A model generated the notes under the pieces. The model worked only from the letters and a program-made list of their open reading frames with translations, did no database searches and was not told the DNA's origin. Position numbers and translations under genes: made by a program. A stretch of DNA of 64,000 bases from Larkinella punicea (GTDB lineage Bacteria; Bacteroidota; Bacteroidia; Cytophagales; Spirosomataceae): assembly GCF_003334855.1 (NCBI RefSeq), contig NZ_QOWE01000023.1:84077-148076 (forward strand). The letters run 5' to 3'. This document shows positions 15,555 through 24,678 of the stretch, in pieces. The first letter of the stretch is position 1, and every line of letters begins with the position of its first letter.

Positions 15555-17189
15555 ATGAAAACCTTTTTAATCCTGACGGTATTGACGATTCAGGTAGCCG
15601 AGATGGCAAATGCGCAATTGAACAAGACGCCCCCGCAAGCCAAAACCGCCAACGGCGTGGTCGAGGGTATTACTGAACCCAGTGGAATCCGGGCTTTTAA
15701 AGGCATTCCGTTTGCCCAGCCGCCGGTTGGTGAGTTACGCTGGAAAGAACCGCAGCCGGTCAAAAACTGGCAGGGCGTCCGGAAAACCACTCAGTTTGGA
15801 CCCCGGGCCATGCAACGCGCGGTTTTCGGCGATATGGGATTCCGGTCGAATGGCATGAGTGAGGATTGCCTGTACCTGAACGTGTGGACGCCCGCGAAGT
15901 CGGACAAGGAGAAACTGCCGGTTCTGGTGTATTTCTACGGGGGCGGTTTTATTGCGGGTGACGGTTCGGAAGGTCGTTACGACGGCGAGAGCATGGCAAC
16001 CAAGGGCATGGTGGCCCTGACGGTCAACTACCGGCTCGACGTGTTTGGTTTTATGGCGCATCCCGAGTTGACGAAAGAGTCAGCCCATCAGTCGTCGGGG
16101 AATTATGCGTATCTGGACATGGCTGCGGCTTTGCGATGGGTGCAGCAAAACATTGCGGCTTTTGGCGGTGACCCCAAACGGGTGACCATTGCCGGGGAGT
16201 CGGCGGGGTCGATTGCGGTGAGCGGCCTGATGGCGTCGCCTTTGTCGAAAGGCCTGATTGCCGGAGCCATTGGCGAAAGCGGTTCGTTGCTGGGCGGGTT
16301 GCCACCGGTTCCACTGGCGAAAGGCGAAGAAGCCGGAGCGGCTTTTGCGAAGGGCGTAGGCGCCAGTTCCCTGGCGGATCTACGGGCCATGCCGGCAGAA
16401 AAACTGCTCGAAGCCACGGGCAAACCCGGCACGCCCCGGTTCAGCGCGACGGTGGACGGGTATTTCTTCCCGAAACCGCCGATGGAAATTTTTGCCGCTG
16501 GCGAACAGGCGCAGGTGCCGCTGCTGGCGGGCTGGAATTCGGAGGAGATGAACGCCCGGGCGGTGTTGGGACAGGAAAAACCGACGCCCGAAGGCTATGC
16601 CAATGCCGTGAAACGACTCTACAACGACCGCGCCGAGGAGGTGTTGAAACTGTATCCCGGCTCGACGGAAGAAGAAGTGCTGGAATCGGCGACGGCGCTG
16701 GCCGGCGACCGTTTTCTGGCCTACAGCACCTGGAAATGGGCGGATTTGCAGAGCAAAACGGGCGGTGGTAAACCGGTGTACCGGTATTATTATTCACGTC
16801 CGCGTCCGGCGATGGTACCCGAAATGGGCAATGCCGCTCCCGGTCTGGCGGGTGGCGTCGTGAAGTCGACGGATGCCAATGCGGTGAAAGTGCCGCCCGC
16901 GCGGGGGGCGGTCCATTCGGCCGAGATCGAATATGCGATGGGGAACCTGCCGAAAAACAAGGTTTACGCCTGGACACCCGATGATTACAAAGTGTCCGAC
17001 GTGATGCAGAAGTATTTCGCTAATTTCGTCAAAACCGGGAATCCGAACGGTTCCGGGTTACCCAACTGGCCCGCCATCAACAGCGGCAACAGCGTGCAGT
17101 TTATGCAAATTGACGTGAACACCCGCCTGGAGACGGAGAAAAACCGGGCGCGGTATCTGTTTTTAGATCCGTATTATACGAAGCAGTAG
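15555..17189 (+). CDS. Secreted type-B carboxylesterase
   Basis: 544 aa from the ATG at 15555; the open frame extends upstream but only this start gives a signal peptide (MKTFLILTVLTIQVAEMANAQ). Features of carboxylesterase/lipase type B (PnbA-like) are present: the N-terminal GIRAFKGIPFAQPPVGELRW, SEDCLYLNVW, the oxyanion YFYGGGF and the nucleophile elbow GESAGS with Ser216. It hydrolyses esters in the periplasm or outside the cell. It is monocistronic and is followed by a hairpin terminator. Confidence 0.9.
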   Translation: MKTFLILTVLTIQVAEMANAQLNKTPPQAKTANGVVEGITEPSGIRAFKGIPFAQPPVGELRWKEPQPVKNWQGVRKTTQFGPRAMQRAVFGDMGFRSNGMSEDCLYLNVWTPAKSDKEKLPVLVYFYGGGFIAGDGSEGRYDGESMATKGMVALTVNYRLDVFGFMAHPELTKESAHQSSGNYAYLDMAAALRWVQQNIAAFGGDPKRVTIAGESAGSIAVSGLMASPLSKGLIAGAIGESGSLLGGLPPVPLAKGEEAGAAFAKGVGASSLADLRAMPAEKLLEATGKPGTPRFSATVDGYFFPKPPMEIFAAGEQAQVPLLAGWNSEEMNARAVLGQEKPTPEGYANAVKRLYNDRAEEVLKLYPGSTEEEVLESATALAGDRFLAYSTWKWADLQSKTGGGKPVYRYYYSRPRPAMVPEMGNAAPGLAGGVVKSTDANAVKVPPARGAVHSAEIEYAMGNLPKNKVYAWTPDDYKVSDVMQKYFANFVKTGNPNGSGLPNWPAINSGNSVQFMQIDVNTRLETEKNRARYLFLDPYYTKQ

Positions 17190-17498
17190 GTTTCGGAATT
17201 GTTATTGGGTGAAAGCGGGGGCGGTTCTTTGGGAACTGGCCCCTGTTTTTTTGGAAAGGGTTAGGGTAGTGATAAACCCCTGAAAAACCGTAGACTACTA
17301 ACAGACCAATGTTGAATCGCCTATTCTAAGAAGACATTTGTACTAGGAACTAAATTCCACAGTGGTAAACCAACTAGCAGGCGAGGAAACTATGAATCAG
17401 TATTTTTCATATTAGGGGTCGATCCGTGGCGTTATTGTCAAGGTAAATTATAGCAGGATAAATCTATCGAAAAGCCGGGACTGTTGTGCCGCTTTTTT
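17190..17498. other. Intergenic DNA after carboxylesterase
   Basis: Apart from the terminator at 17215-17252 I see no ORF, RNA gene or promoter here. The stretch 17270-17480 has ordinary composition and no strong repeats. Confidence 0.5.
17215..17252 (+). terminator. Intrinsic terminator of carboxylesterase gene
   Basis: A GC-rich hairpin (GCGGGGGCGGTTC pairing imperfectly with GAACTGGCCCC) is followed by a run of T (TGTTTTTTT), 25 bp after the stop codon. Confidence 0.6.
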
Positions 17499-17681
17499 GC
17501 GCCGTCAGGCGCTGAACAGCGTAGCGTCGGTAGCCGATTCGGTTATTCCCCGTCCTCCCCGTGTGCCGTCAGGCACACAACCGGCTGATTGATGGGAATT
17601 TGTTGCGTGCCTCACGGCACGCGGGAGCGTTGGGAGAATCGGCGTTGCTACCGACGCTGCGCTGTTACGTCCCTTCGGGAC
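17499..17681. repeat. Composite palindrome cluster downstream of the transposase
   Basis: Small palindromes GCGCCGTCAGGCGC (17499-17512), GTGTGCCGTCAGGCACAC (17561-17578), GCGTGCCTCACGGCACGC (17605-17622) and GTCCCTTCGGGAC (17669-17681) are framed by a larger inverted pair: 17515-17540 and 17636-17666, sharing AACAGCG and CGTCGGTAG words. The words CTACCGACGC and GTCCC-N-CGGGAC recur in the array on the other side of the transposase, tying both sides together. Confidence 0.8.
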
Positions 17682-17724
17682 AAATGGTTGGGCTCGTTCC
17701 TGGTTATTACTTTGGGGTGAATTC

Positions 17725-18186
17725 TCATTCTAACGGCTTGAACAAATACCGTTCGTCATAGTCGACGTCGAACGCATCCAAAAATCGGCGGTATTCGTCT
17801 AAAAACGTTCGGGTTCGGTGGTGTTCTTCCTGGTTTTCAATGTAGTGAATGACGGCGGGTAGCTGGCTTTTGCCGTACGAAAATGCGCCGTAACCTTCCT
17901 GCCAGGCAAATCGGTTGGCCGTCAGGCGGTTTTCATTGATCCATTTTGACGAGTCCTGTTTGAGTTGCTGCATCAAATTGGATAATGATTGAGTCGGGCG
18001 CATCCCCATTAACAGGTGAACGTGATCGGGCATGCCGTTGATGGCGAGGAGTTTGTGCGTATGGTTGTGGATGATGCCCGTCATATAATGGTATAGTTTG
18101 TATTTCCACGATGGCGAAATGACGGCGGTTCGGTGTTTCACCGCAAAGACCAAATGCAGGTGAATTTGGGTGTAGGTGTTTGGCAT
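17725..18186 (-). CDS. IS200/IS605-like Y1 (HUH) transposase
   Basis: 153 aa, the normal length for a TnpA. The HUH motif is at H55-V-H57 (MPDHVHLLMG) and the probable catalytic tyrosine is Y115 in HYIENQEEHH. The GYGAFSY block and the C-terminal YLFKPLE ending are typical of the Bacteroidota branch. It would cleave and rejoin single-stranded DNA at hairpin-associated sites. No tnpB/IscB partner is adjacent. Palindromic REP-like repeats lie on both sides, so it may be a RAYT-like domesticated transposase acting on them; that link is inference. Confidence 0.88.
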   Translation of the reverse strand: MPNTYTQIHLHLVFAVKHRTAVISPSWKYKLYHYMTGIIHNHTHKLLAINGMPDHVHLLMGMRPTQSLSNLMQQLKQDSSKWINENRLTANRFAWQEGYGAFSYGKSQLPAVIHYIENQEEHHRTRTFLDEYRRFLDAFDVDYDERYLFKPLE

Positions 18187-18203
18187 GGTGGTGTAAAAGT
18201 TTT

Positions 18204-18587
18204 GTCCCTACGGGACACCGGGCGGAGCGGGGACAATTGTTTCTACCGACGCCTTCGGCTGTTGTATCCCTACGGGATGATAAATGATGGGAATGTTTTT
18301 GTTTCTACCGACGCCTTCGGCTGTTGTATCCCTACGGGATGATAAATGATGGGAATGTTTTTGTTTCTACCGACGCCTTCGTCTGTTGCATCCCTACGGG
18401 AGGATCTACTGATTGCGGGGGTGGTTGTTTCTACCGACGCCTTCGTCTGTTGTATCCCTACGGGATGATAAATGATGGGAATGTTTTTTTTCTACAGACG
18501 CCTTTGGCTGTTGTATCCCTACGGGATGATTTACTGATTGCGGTGGTTTTTTATCGATGTCTTTAGTTATGTGTCTCTATAGGATAT
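18204..18587. repeat. REP-like array: six units with 61-64 bp period
   Basis: After a GTCCCTACGGGAC palindrome (18204-18216), units begin with CTACCGACGCC at 18243, 18305, 18367, 18431, 18492 (CTACAGACGCC) and a decayed one near 18552. Each full unit continues with TTCGGCTGTTGTATC and a CCCTACGGGAT palindrome. Two kinds of linker alternate between units: one containing AAATGATGGGAATG, the other CTGATTGCGGGGGTGG. The spacing is regular, but the linkers are repeated, so this is not CRISPR. No gene is present in 18187-18660. Confidence 0.88.
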
Positions 18588-18660
18588 TTAAATGCTTGTT
18601 CAAACATTTAAAATTCTAAAAAAAAGGTGGTAGACTAACTGTTCCCTACCACCCATTTCC

Positions 18661-20379
18661 CTACAAATTCCCCTTCTTCAACTCACTCACCGCATGATTG
18701 GCTGCCCGAGCCGTGATGGCCATGAAGGTCAACGACGGGTTTTGGGTGGAGGTAGAGGTCATGCAGGCGCCGTCGGTGACGAAGACGTTCTTGCAGGTGT
18801 GAAACTGGTTCCACTTGTTGAGCAGCGACGTTTTTGGGTCTTTGCCCATCCGCACACCGCCCATTTCGTGAATGTCGAGGCCGGGGGCTTTGTCGGGTTT
18901 GTCGTGGGTCTGGATGTTGGTGAAACCGGCCAGCGTCAGCATTTCGGACATTTGCTCGTGGAAATCCCGGATCATCTTTTCGTCGTTGTCGTCGTAACCT
19001 ACCGACACCCGCAGTTGCGGAATGCCCCAGGCGTCTTTCAACTCCGAATCGAGTGCCACAAAACTTTCTTCTTTGGGAATGGTCTCGCCCATCATGTGCG
19101 AGCCGACGCGCCAGTTGCCGTATTTCCGGTTGAACAAACCTGCCTTCAGTTCTTCACCGATGCCAGCGGTGTCGTTGCTGGTAATCCGGCTGCCGCTGAA
19201 ACCGGCGGCATAGCCCCGCAGAAAGTCGGTTTCCTGCTTGAAGACGTTGCGGAAACGCGGAATGTAGCTGCCATTGGGCCGGATACCGTCGGTGGTTTTG
19301 TCGAGCAAGCCTTCGTATTCTGCCGAGATGGTTGTTCGGAAATTGTGGAAAGCCATGTATTTGCCCAGCAAACCGTTGTCATTCCCCAAACCGTTCGGAA
19401 ACCGGCTGGATTTGGAATTCAGCAGAATCAGGTTGGAGTTCAGACAAGCTGCGTTGACGAAGATGATTTTGGCAAAATACTCCGTCTCCTGTTTGGTGTT
19501 GGCATCGATCACGCGCACGCCCGTCGCCTTGTTCTTCTTGCCGTCAACCAGAATCGAATGGACCACTGAATCGGGTCGGAGCGTCATTTTGCCGGTTTTG
19601 GCGGCCCAGGGCAGCGTCGACGAGTTGCTGCTGAAATACCCGCCGAAAGGACAGCCCCGCTGGCAAAGATTCCGGTTCTGACACTGTCCGCGTCCCTGCT
19701 TCAGGTGAATTTCCTTGGGCTGGGTCAGGTGCGCACACCGGCCGATGATGATGGGTCGCGCGCCTTTGTAATGCGTTGCCATCTGATCGGTGAAGTGTTT
19801 TTCCACGCACGACTGCTCGTGGGGAGGGAGGAATTCGCCGTCCGGCAATTGCGCCAGACCGTCTTTGTTGCCGGCCACCCCAATAAACCGCTCTACGTGG
19901 CTGTACCAGGGCGCAATGTCGGCATAGCTGATGGGCCATTCCACCGCAAAACCGTCGCGGGCGGGACCTTCGAAATCATATTGCGACCAGCGTTGGGTAC
20001 CGCGCGCCCACATCAGCGACTTCCCGCCGACCTGATAGCCCCGAATCCAGTCGAACGGTTTTTCCTGAACATAAGGGTGTTCGGCGTCTTTGACAAAAAA
20101 ATGGGCCGCGTCTTCGTTGAAGGCATAGCAGCGGCTGGCAATCGGATTGGCATCTTTCAGCGCCTTCGGAATCTGTCCTGCGTGTTCAAATTCCCACGGA
20201 TTCATCATCGTGGTGGGGTAGTCGGTCACGTGTTTGACGTCGCGGCCGCGTTCCAGCACCAGCGTGCGCAGGCCTTTGTCGCACAGTTCTTTAGCCGCCC
20301 AGCCGCCACTGATGCCGGAGCCGATGACAATGGCATCGTAGGTGCGGTCTTTTACCGAATCGATATTGAAGTATGACAT
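18661..20379 (-). CDS. GMC-family oxidoreductase (FAD-dependent)
   Basis: 572 aa. The FAD-binding dinucleotide motif is at the N-terminus (DAIVIGSGISGGWAAKEL, about 15-32). The region GGKSLMWARGTQRW and the C-terminal GVRMGKDPKTS...NVFVTDGACMTSTSTQNPSLT are typical of GMC/gluconate-dehydrogenase large subunits. These enzymes oxidise sugar or polyol alcohols. No signal peptide is present, so export would have to follow the Tat-carrying small subunit encoded just upstream (13 bp gap). The pair is a two-subunit dehydrogenase operon. Confidence 0.88.
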   Translation of the reverse strand: MSYFNIDSVKDRTYDAIVIGSGISGGWAAKELCDKGLRTLVLERGRDVKHVTDYPTTMMNPWEFEHAGQIPKALKDANPIASRCYAFNEDAAHFFVKDAEHPYVQEKPFDWIRGYQVGGKSLMWARGTQRWSQYDFEGPARDGFAVEWPISYADIAPWYSHVERFIGVAGNKDGLAQLPDGEFLPPHEQSCVEKHFTDQMATHYKGARPIIIGRCAHLTQPKEIHLKQGRGQCQNRNLCQRGCPFGGYFSSNSSTLPWAAKTGKMTLRPDSVVHSILVDGKKNKATGVRVIDANTKQETEYFAKIIFVNAACLNSNLILLNSKSSRFPNGLGNDNGLLGKYMAFHNFRTTISAEYEGLLDKTTDGIRPNGSYIPRFRNVFKQETDFLRGYAAGFSGSRITSNDTAGIGEELKAGLFNRKYGNWRVGSHMMGETIPKEESFVALDSELKDAWGIPQLRVSVGYDDNDEKMIRDFHEQMSEMLTLAGFTNIQTHDKPDKAPGLDIHEMGGVRMGKDPKTSLLNKWNQFHTCKNVFVTDGACMTSTSTQNPSLTFMAITARAANHAVSELKKGNL

Positions 20380-20392
20380 AGGAGAGGAAGGG

Positions 20393-20914
20393 TCAGTTGT
20401 TGATAAGGTCTACGCAGCCGTGATAAAAACCGGGTGCCATGACGTATTTCCGGACGTTGACGAGGTAATATTCCGAGTTGGTATACCCCCGGATGGTCAG
20501 GCCTTTGATCAGATTGGTGAATTGTTGCGTTTCCGGTTCGACTGCCGCGCTGAGTTGCCGCAGGAGGTCGGTGCGTTGGGTGGCGTCGCAGGCCGTAAAC
20601 GGTTTGCTGTAGGTCTGCTGGGCAAACTGGTCGGTTTTGGCCAGTCCGGTTTTCAAGAGTTCCTGCGCCGGTTGATCGTAACAATCATTGATCATGCGCA
20701 TGACGAACTGATGCACTTTCAGGGATTTGGCGCCGGGCGTGGTGGTTTCGGGAATGAACGTCTCGACCAGTTCGGCCAGCATCGTTTCTTCGGCGCGGGA
20801 GGCAAACGTGGTCTGACCAACGGTTTCGGGCGTCCAGCCGGTAGCCCAGGCGGGTAGCGTCACCAGACTCCCCGTTGCCATCATCAGGCTTTTTAAGGCG
20901 GTACGTCGTTTCAT
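20393..20914 (-). CDS. Gluconate 2-dehydrogenase subunit 3-family protein
   Basis: 173 aa. The N-terminus MKRRTALKSLMMATGSLVTLPAWA carries a twin-arginine followed by a hydrophobic stretch, consistent with Tat export of the folded complex. The rest (MLAELVETFIPETTTPGAKSLKVHQF) matches the gluconate 2-dehydrogenase subunit 3 family. It is the first gene of an operon with the GMC oxidoreductase and probably carries it across the membrane. Confidence 0.85.
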   Translation of the reverse strand: MKRRTALKSLMMATGSLVTLPAWATGWTPETVGQTTFASRAEETMLAELVETFIPETTTPGAKSLKVHQFVMRMINDCYDQPAQELLKTGLAKTDQFAQQTYSKPFTACDATQRTDLLRQLSAAVEPETQQFTNLIKGLTIRGYTNSEYYLVNVRKYVMAPGFYHGCVDLINN

Positions 20915-20933
20915 GAAGTATGGGTTTATGCAA

Positions 20934-20941
20934 CAAAAGTA
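20934..20941 (-). promoter_or_regulatory. -7 box for the GMC dehydrogenase operon
   Basis: Read on the minus strand the sequence is TACTTTTG, an exact TAnnTTTG match, 20 bp before the subunit 3 start. No TTTG at the ideal -33 spacing is seen. Confidence 0.4.
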
Positions 20942-21261
20942 TTAAACCTTTTCGGGAATCAGAACTGCGCCGGATTTTCTGATACCGGCTTTGTCTTTGG
21001 GGCCGAATACCGGTGCTCTATTTAATAAAAAGAACGTTTGGCCCGGCAAAGCGAGTGTCTTGTACAAATTTTACCCTGTAATTTTTTTTACCAAAACAAT
21101 GTTATAATTTGTAAGTTGTTGATTATGTGGGTATTAATGTGGTTTGCTTATCCGGATTTGCGGGTTAAAGTGTAGGTAGAAAAACATTGTTGATGCGAAC
21201 ACGGTTTAATTAGGCGCAATGAATATTGCACCTACTATTAATCAACGTTATCCAAACCGTT
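20942..21261. other. Intergenic/5' leader upstream of the Thr-rich barrel gene
   Basis: AT-rich DNA without an ORF. A hairpin at about 21212-21235 (TAGGCGCAAT, loop GAAT, ATTGCACCTA, one mismatch) lies 27 bp before the ATG at 21262 and could shape the leader RNA. No riboswitch class is recognised. Confidence 0.4.
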
Positions 21262-22116
21262 ATGAAAGCACAATTCACATTAATGGCAAGCTGCCTTTTG
21301 GGGGCGCAACTGGCGATTGGTCAGAACACTACCAACACGACGTCTACAACGAGCACATCGACCTATAGCGCACCGGCAACCGACACGACCCGGGCAACCG
21401 GTACGACCTATTCTACGACGCCAAGCACCGTGTCGACGGATAATAATGCAACGCAGACAACCGGTACGACCTACTCAACGACTCCCGCTGCGAACAGTGC
21501 CAATACCGTGACCACGACCACGACGACCACTTCATCGACGGACGACCAGATGAGTCGCAACAACCGGAATAAGGCGGACAGACCGGCGGGGAAAGATGGT
21601 AAATTCGGAATCTATGCGGGGGTGAACTTTTCCCGTTTTATGAACGAACCCATTCCCTCTGACGCCTACCGGGTTGGTTGGCAGGCCGGCCTTTACGGTC
21701 GTACGGGCGGAACGGTTTTTGGACAAATTGGCCTTGAATACCGGAATTCAACCACCGATTTGATCCGGACGGGTCAAGGCACCACGCCGGGATCGGTTTC
21801 CGGTGAAATTCGTGGCAAAATTGACCAGCATTTTCTGGCAATTCCGGCCTATGTCGGTCTGCGAATTGGCAGCGCACTGGGCTTGCGGGTTCAGGCAGGG
21901 GCTGAACTGTCTTCGCTGGTGGCCATTGGCGACAACAATTTTCAATTGGAGAAAGACGATCTGAATCGCACGATTCTGAACGGTCTGCTGGGAGCGGGTA
22001 TCAATCTGGGCCCTTTGACACTGGATGCGGTGTATAACCACGGTTTTCAGAATGTGTTCGATGATGCCGATGCCAAGCGCCGGACGTTTGCTGTTAACCT
22101 CGGTTTCCGCTTTTAA
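21262..22116 (+). CDS. Outer-membrane beta-barrel protein with Thr/Ser-rich N-terminal linker
   Basis: 284 aa from the ATG at 21262; an upstream in-frame start would disturb the signal peptide MKAQFTLMASCLLGAQLAIGQ. Residues 22-100 are a low-complexity Thr/Ser/Asn segment with repeats of TTGTTYSTTP. A charged stretch (NNRNKADRPAGKDGK) leads into a barrel beginning FGIYAGVNFSRF and ending FAVNLGFRF, with the terminal Phe of outer-membrane proteins. Function unknown. The linker may be surface-exposed or a periplasmic spacer. Confidence 0.75.
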   Translation: MKAQFTLMASCLLGAQLAIGQNTTNTTSTTSTSTYSAPATDTTRATGTTYSTTPSTVSTDNNATQTTGTTYSTTPAANSANTVTTTTTTTSSTDDQMSRNNRNKADRPAGKDGKFGIYAGVNFSRFMNEPIPSDAYRVGWQAGLYGRTGGTVFGQIGLEYRNSTTDLIRTGQGTTPGSVSGEIRGKIDQHFLAIPAYVGLRIGSALGLRVQAGAELSSLVAIGDNNFQLEKDDLNRTILNGLLGAGINLGPLTLDAVYNHGFQNVFDDADAKRRTFAVNLGFRF

Positions 22117-22139
22117 GTAACCGAGCAACTTTTTTCTGT

Positions 22140-22181
22140 AACCTAAAGTGTGCCGAAAGGGACGCTTTAGGTTATTTTTTT
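22140..22181 (+). terminator. Intrinsic terminator after barrel gene
   Basis: AACCTAAAG (22140-22148) pairs perfectly with CTTTAGGTT (22165-22173), followed by ATTTTTTTT. It lies 24 bp after the stop and separates the gene from the convergent permease. Confidence 0.75.
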
Positions 22182-22206
22182 GTAGGGGAGGATCGTGGGT
22201 TTTCTT

Positions 22207-24678
22207 TTATTCACTCCTCAGAACTTTCGCCGGATTACGCCTTGCCGCCGTCATCGTCTGTGATCCGATCATGATGAAGGCAATCAGTAAAACCGCCAGC
22301 AAGCCAACGAATAGCTCGACGATTTGCACGGGGGTGTGATACGGGAAATTGGTGAGTACGACGTTTTCGAAGAAAAAGTACGTTACGGGCAGCGCAATGA
22401 GAGCCGATATGGACAGCAATAGGAGAAAACCACGGCTCAATAAGTAGATCAGGTTGCCGGAAGTGGCGCCCATCACTTTGCGGATGCTGATCTCTTTCAG
22501 CCTGGTTTCGGTTGTATAGGCCACCATCCCGAACAATCCCATTGATGCGATCGAAATGGCGAGGAATGAAAGGAAACCGATGATTTTGATCAGGATGGAA
22601 AATTCGCTGTAGGCATCTTCTATGGCTTCGTCATAGAATTCAGCCTGAAAAGGATGAACCCGATCGAACTTCTTCCAGGCGGCTTCGATTCTGGCCCTGG
22701 TCGCCAGCAGGTCCGTGCTTTGTATTTTAACATTAATGACCGCCCGGTCTTCAGGTGTCCAGGGCATGAAGGCCACCGGTCCGACGAGGTTGTCGACCTT
22801 GCCGTAGTGAAAATCTTTCATCACGCCAACAATGTTCATCCTGCGTCCATGCAATTTGAAACGGGTAAATGTGATCTCCTTCCCGATTGCTTTCTCGGGG
22901 TCGTTGTTACCAATGTTAAATCTTTTTAGCAGTTGCTGGTTCACGATCACCTCCGTGACGGCTTCGGCTGTAGTGGGTCGGGCTTTAAAATTTCCCCCGG
23001 CAATGAGCTTGTATTCATGCAGCGACAAGTAGTTTTCGTCGACGTGGTTGGTCATGATCAAGGCGGAGTCACGCGAATCGTTGTATTTCATAAAACCGCC
23101 CCAGGCATTCCCAACGCTGGTAATGATTAACGACCGGGACACTGCGGTTACTTCCGGCATCTCGCTCAGTTCCTTCAGAAACCCATCGGGTTTGTTCCCC
23201 TGCATCGTAATGTTCAGGATGTTTTCCGTGTTGAATCCCAGGTCGAATGCCAGTATATTTTTATACTGCACATAGCCAACGGCGGTTGTTGTGATAAAGA
23301 TCAGGGTGAGTGTGTATTGAATCACCACCAAAGCGCGTCGACCGAGCGCGGCCCCCAGTGTGACGTGTTTCAATAGTTTCACCGAGGCTACATTCCTGAG
23401 CGCATTGATCGCGCTGACTTTTGAAAAGAATAGGGCGGGCATGAAACCGGCAATCACACCAACGGTAACCGAAAAGACAATAAAAGCCACGATCATCGAA
23501 GGAGTAAGCTCAAGTTTTACCGTGGCCTGCATCTCCGGAGCCAGATTGATCAGCAGCGGCCGCAATACGAGAAAAATAAAGAACGAAAGAAGAAGGGCTG
23601 CCAGGGAGATCAGGATCGCTTCTACCAGAAACTGTTGCCATACCTGGCTCTTTCCGGCACCGATCGCTTTGCGAATACCTACTTCTTTAAAGCGTCGCAT
23701 GGCTCGTGCCATCGAGAGGTTGGTGTAGTTGAAACACGCCGACAGGATCACCACGAGAGCCAGCCCGCCGAGTATCCAAAGCACAACCGGAGGCATGTGA
23801 GGGCCTAGGGAGCCAGGCCCTCCTTCGGAGCGACTGAGCGACTCTCCGACCACAATCTGGTATAAAGGAAGCAACTCGAGTTGAATCGTTGTCTTTTTTT
23901 CGGCGCGGTTTTCCTCCTTTGCGAGGGCGTCGAGCTGCGACTGGATGGAAGCGGGGTCGGCCGTTGGAGCCAGCCGGAGGTATACGTAGTTCGACGACAT
24001 GTTTGTCCAGTTGTAGAAGCTGTCGTTGTGCCTGTTGAGCTGCTCGGCCGTCGACAGCGATACCAAGGCTTCGAAGTTGATGTGCGAAAAAAAGGGAACG
24101 TCCTTCATGACACCGGTCACCTGGTAATCGAGTGTATCGAATCGGATGGCTTTGCCAAGCGCCGATTGGTTGCCGAATAACTTTTTGGCTGCCGTCTCCG
24201 TCAGAACGATCGAGTAAGGATTTTTCAGCGCCGTTTCGGGATTGCCTTCCAGCATCGGAAATGTAAAGACTTTGAACAGTGACGGATCTGCCCAGAAGCC
24301 CTTGATGGGAACAATCGCGGAGCCAATCTTCGCGTCCTGCGAAAAGTCGTTGCGCACAATCGCCACTTCGTCGATGCCGGTCACTTTCTGCCGGATCAGC
24401 TTTCCGGTTTTTATGGATGTGGTTGCAAACTTGTCGCCCGGCCGCGAACGGTCGGGCCGCGATCGGCTTTGTTCACGGTTTTCAGTGAGTACGCTGGTGA
24501 TGCGATAGATTCTTTCCCCGTTTTTATGGAACCGGTCGTACGAATGCAGGTCGAGCACGAACGCAATCAGCAATAATCCGACGGACATACTGATGGCCAG
24601 GCCAACCATATTGATGAACGAGAAGAGCTTGTTGCGCATTAGGCCGCGTCCCGATGTTTTGAGGTAGCTTCCGATCAT
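22207..24678 (-). CDS. ABC transporter permease, MacB/FtsX type (two-domain)
   Basis: 823 aa. One N-terminal membrane helix (about 20-42) is followed by a large periplasmic MacB_PCD-type domain, three helices with FKEVGIRKAIGAGKSQVWQQF (about 335-450), a fourth helix, a second periplasmic domain and a C-terminal FtsX block with LKEISIRKVMGATSGNLIYLLSRGF. The repeated R/K-E-I-x-I-R-K-x-x-G-A motif is the signature of FtsX permeases. Such long fused permeases are abundant in Bacteroidota and act with a separate ATPase, in lipoprotein, peptide or antimicrobial traffic. No ATPase gene is next to it. Confidence 0.85.
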   Translation of the reverse strand: MIGSYLKTSGRGLMRNKLFSFINMVGLAISMSVGLLLIAFVLDLHSYDRFHKNGERIYRITSVLTENREQSRSRPDRSRPGDKFATTSIKTGKLIRQKVTGIDEVAIVRNDFSQDAKIGSAIVPIKGFWADPSLFKVFTFPMLEGNPETALKNPYSIVLTETAAKKLFGNQSALGKAIRFDTLDYQVTGVMKDVPFFSHINFEALVSLSTAEQLNRHNDSFYNWTNMSSNYVYLRLAPTADPASIQSQLDALAKEENRAEKKTTIQLELLPLYQIVVGESLSRSEGGPGSLGPHMPPVVLWILGGLALVVILSACFNYTNLSMARAMRRFKEVGIRKAIGAGKSQVWQQFLVEAILISLAALLLSFFIFLVLRPLLINLAPEMQATVKLELTPSMIVAFIVFSVTVGVIAGFMPALFFSKVSAINALRNVASVKLLKHVTLGAALGRRALVVIQYTLTLIFITTTAVGYVQYKNILAFDLGFNTENILNITMQGNKPDGFLKELSEMPEVTAVSRSLIITSVGNAWGGFMKYNDSRDSALIMTNHVDENYLSLHEYKLIAGGNFKARPTTAEAVTEVIVNQQLLKRFNIGNNDPEKAIGKEITFTRFKLHGRRMNIVGVMKDFHYGKVDNLVGPVAFMPWTPEDRAVINVKIQSTDLLATRARIEAAWKKFDRVHPFQAEFYDEAIEDAYSEFSILIKIIGFLSFLAISIASMGLFGMVAYTTETRLKEISIRKVMGATSGNLIYLLSRGFLLLLSISALIALPVTYFFFENVVLTNFPYHTPVQIVELFVGLLAVLLIAFIMIGSQTMTAARRNPAKVLRSE

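Noticed and set aside
18243..18587. Possible CRISPR array
   Set aside because: The period of about 62 bp is regular, but the supposed spacers are themselves repeated (two types) and no cas genes are near. It fits a REP-like array.
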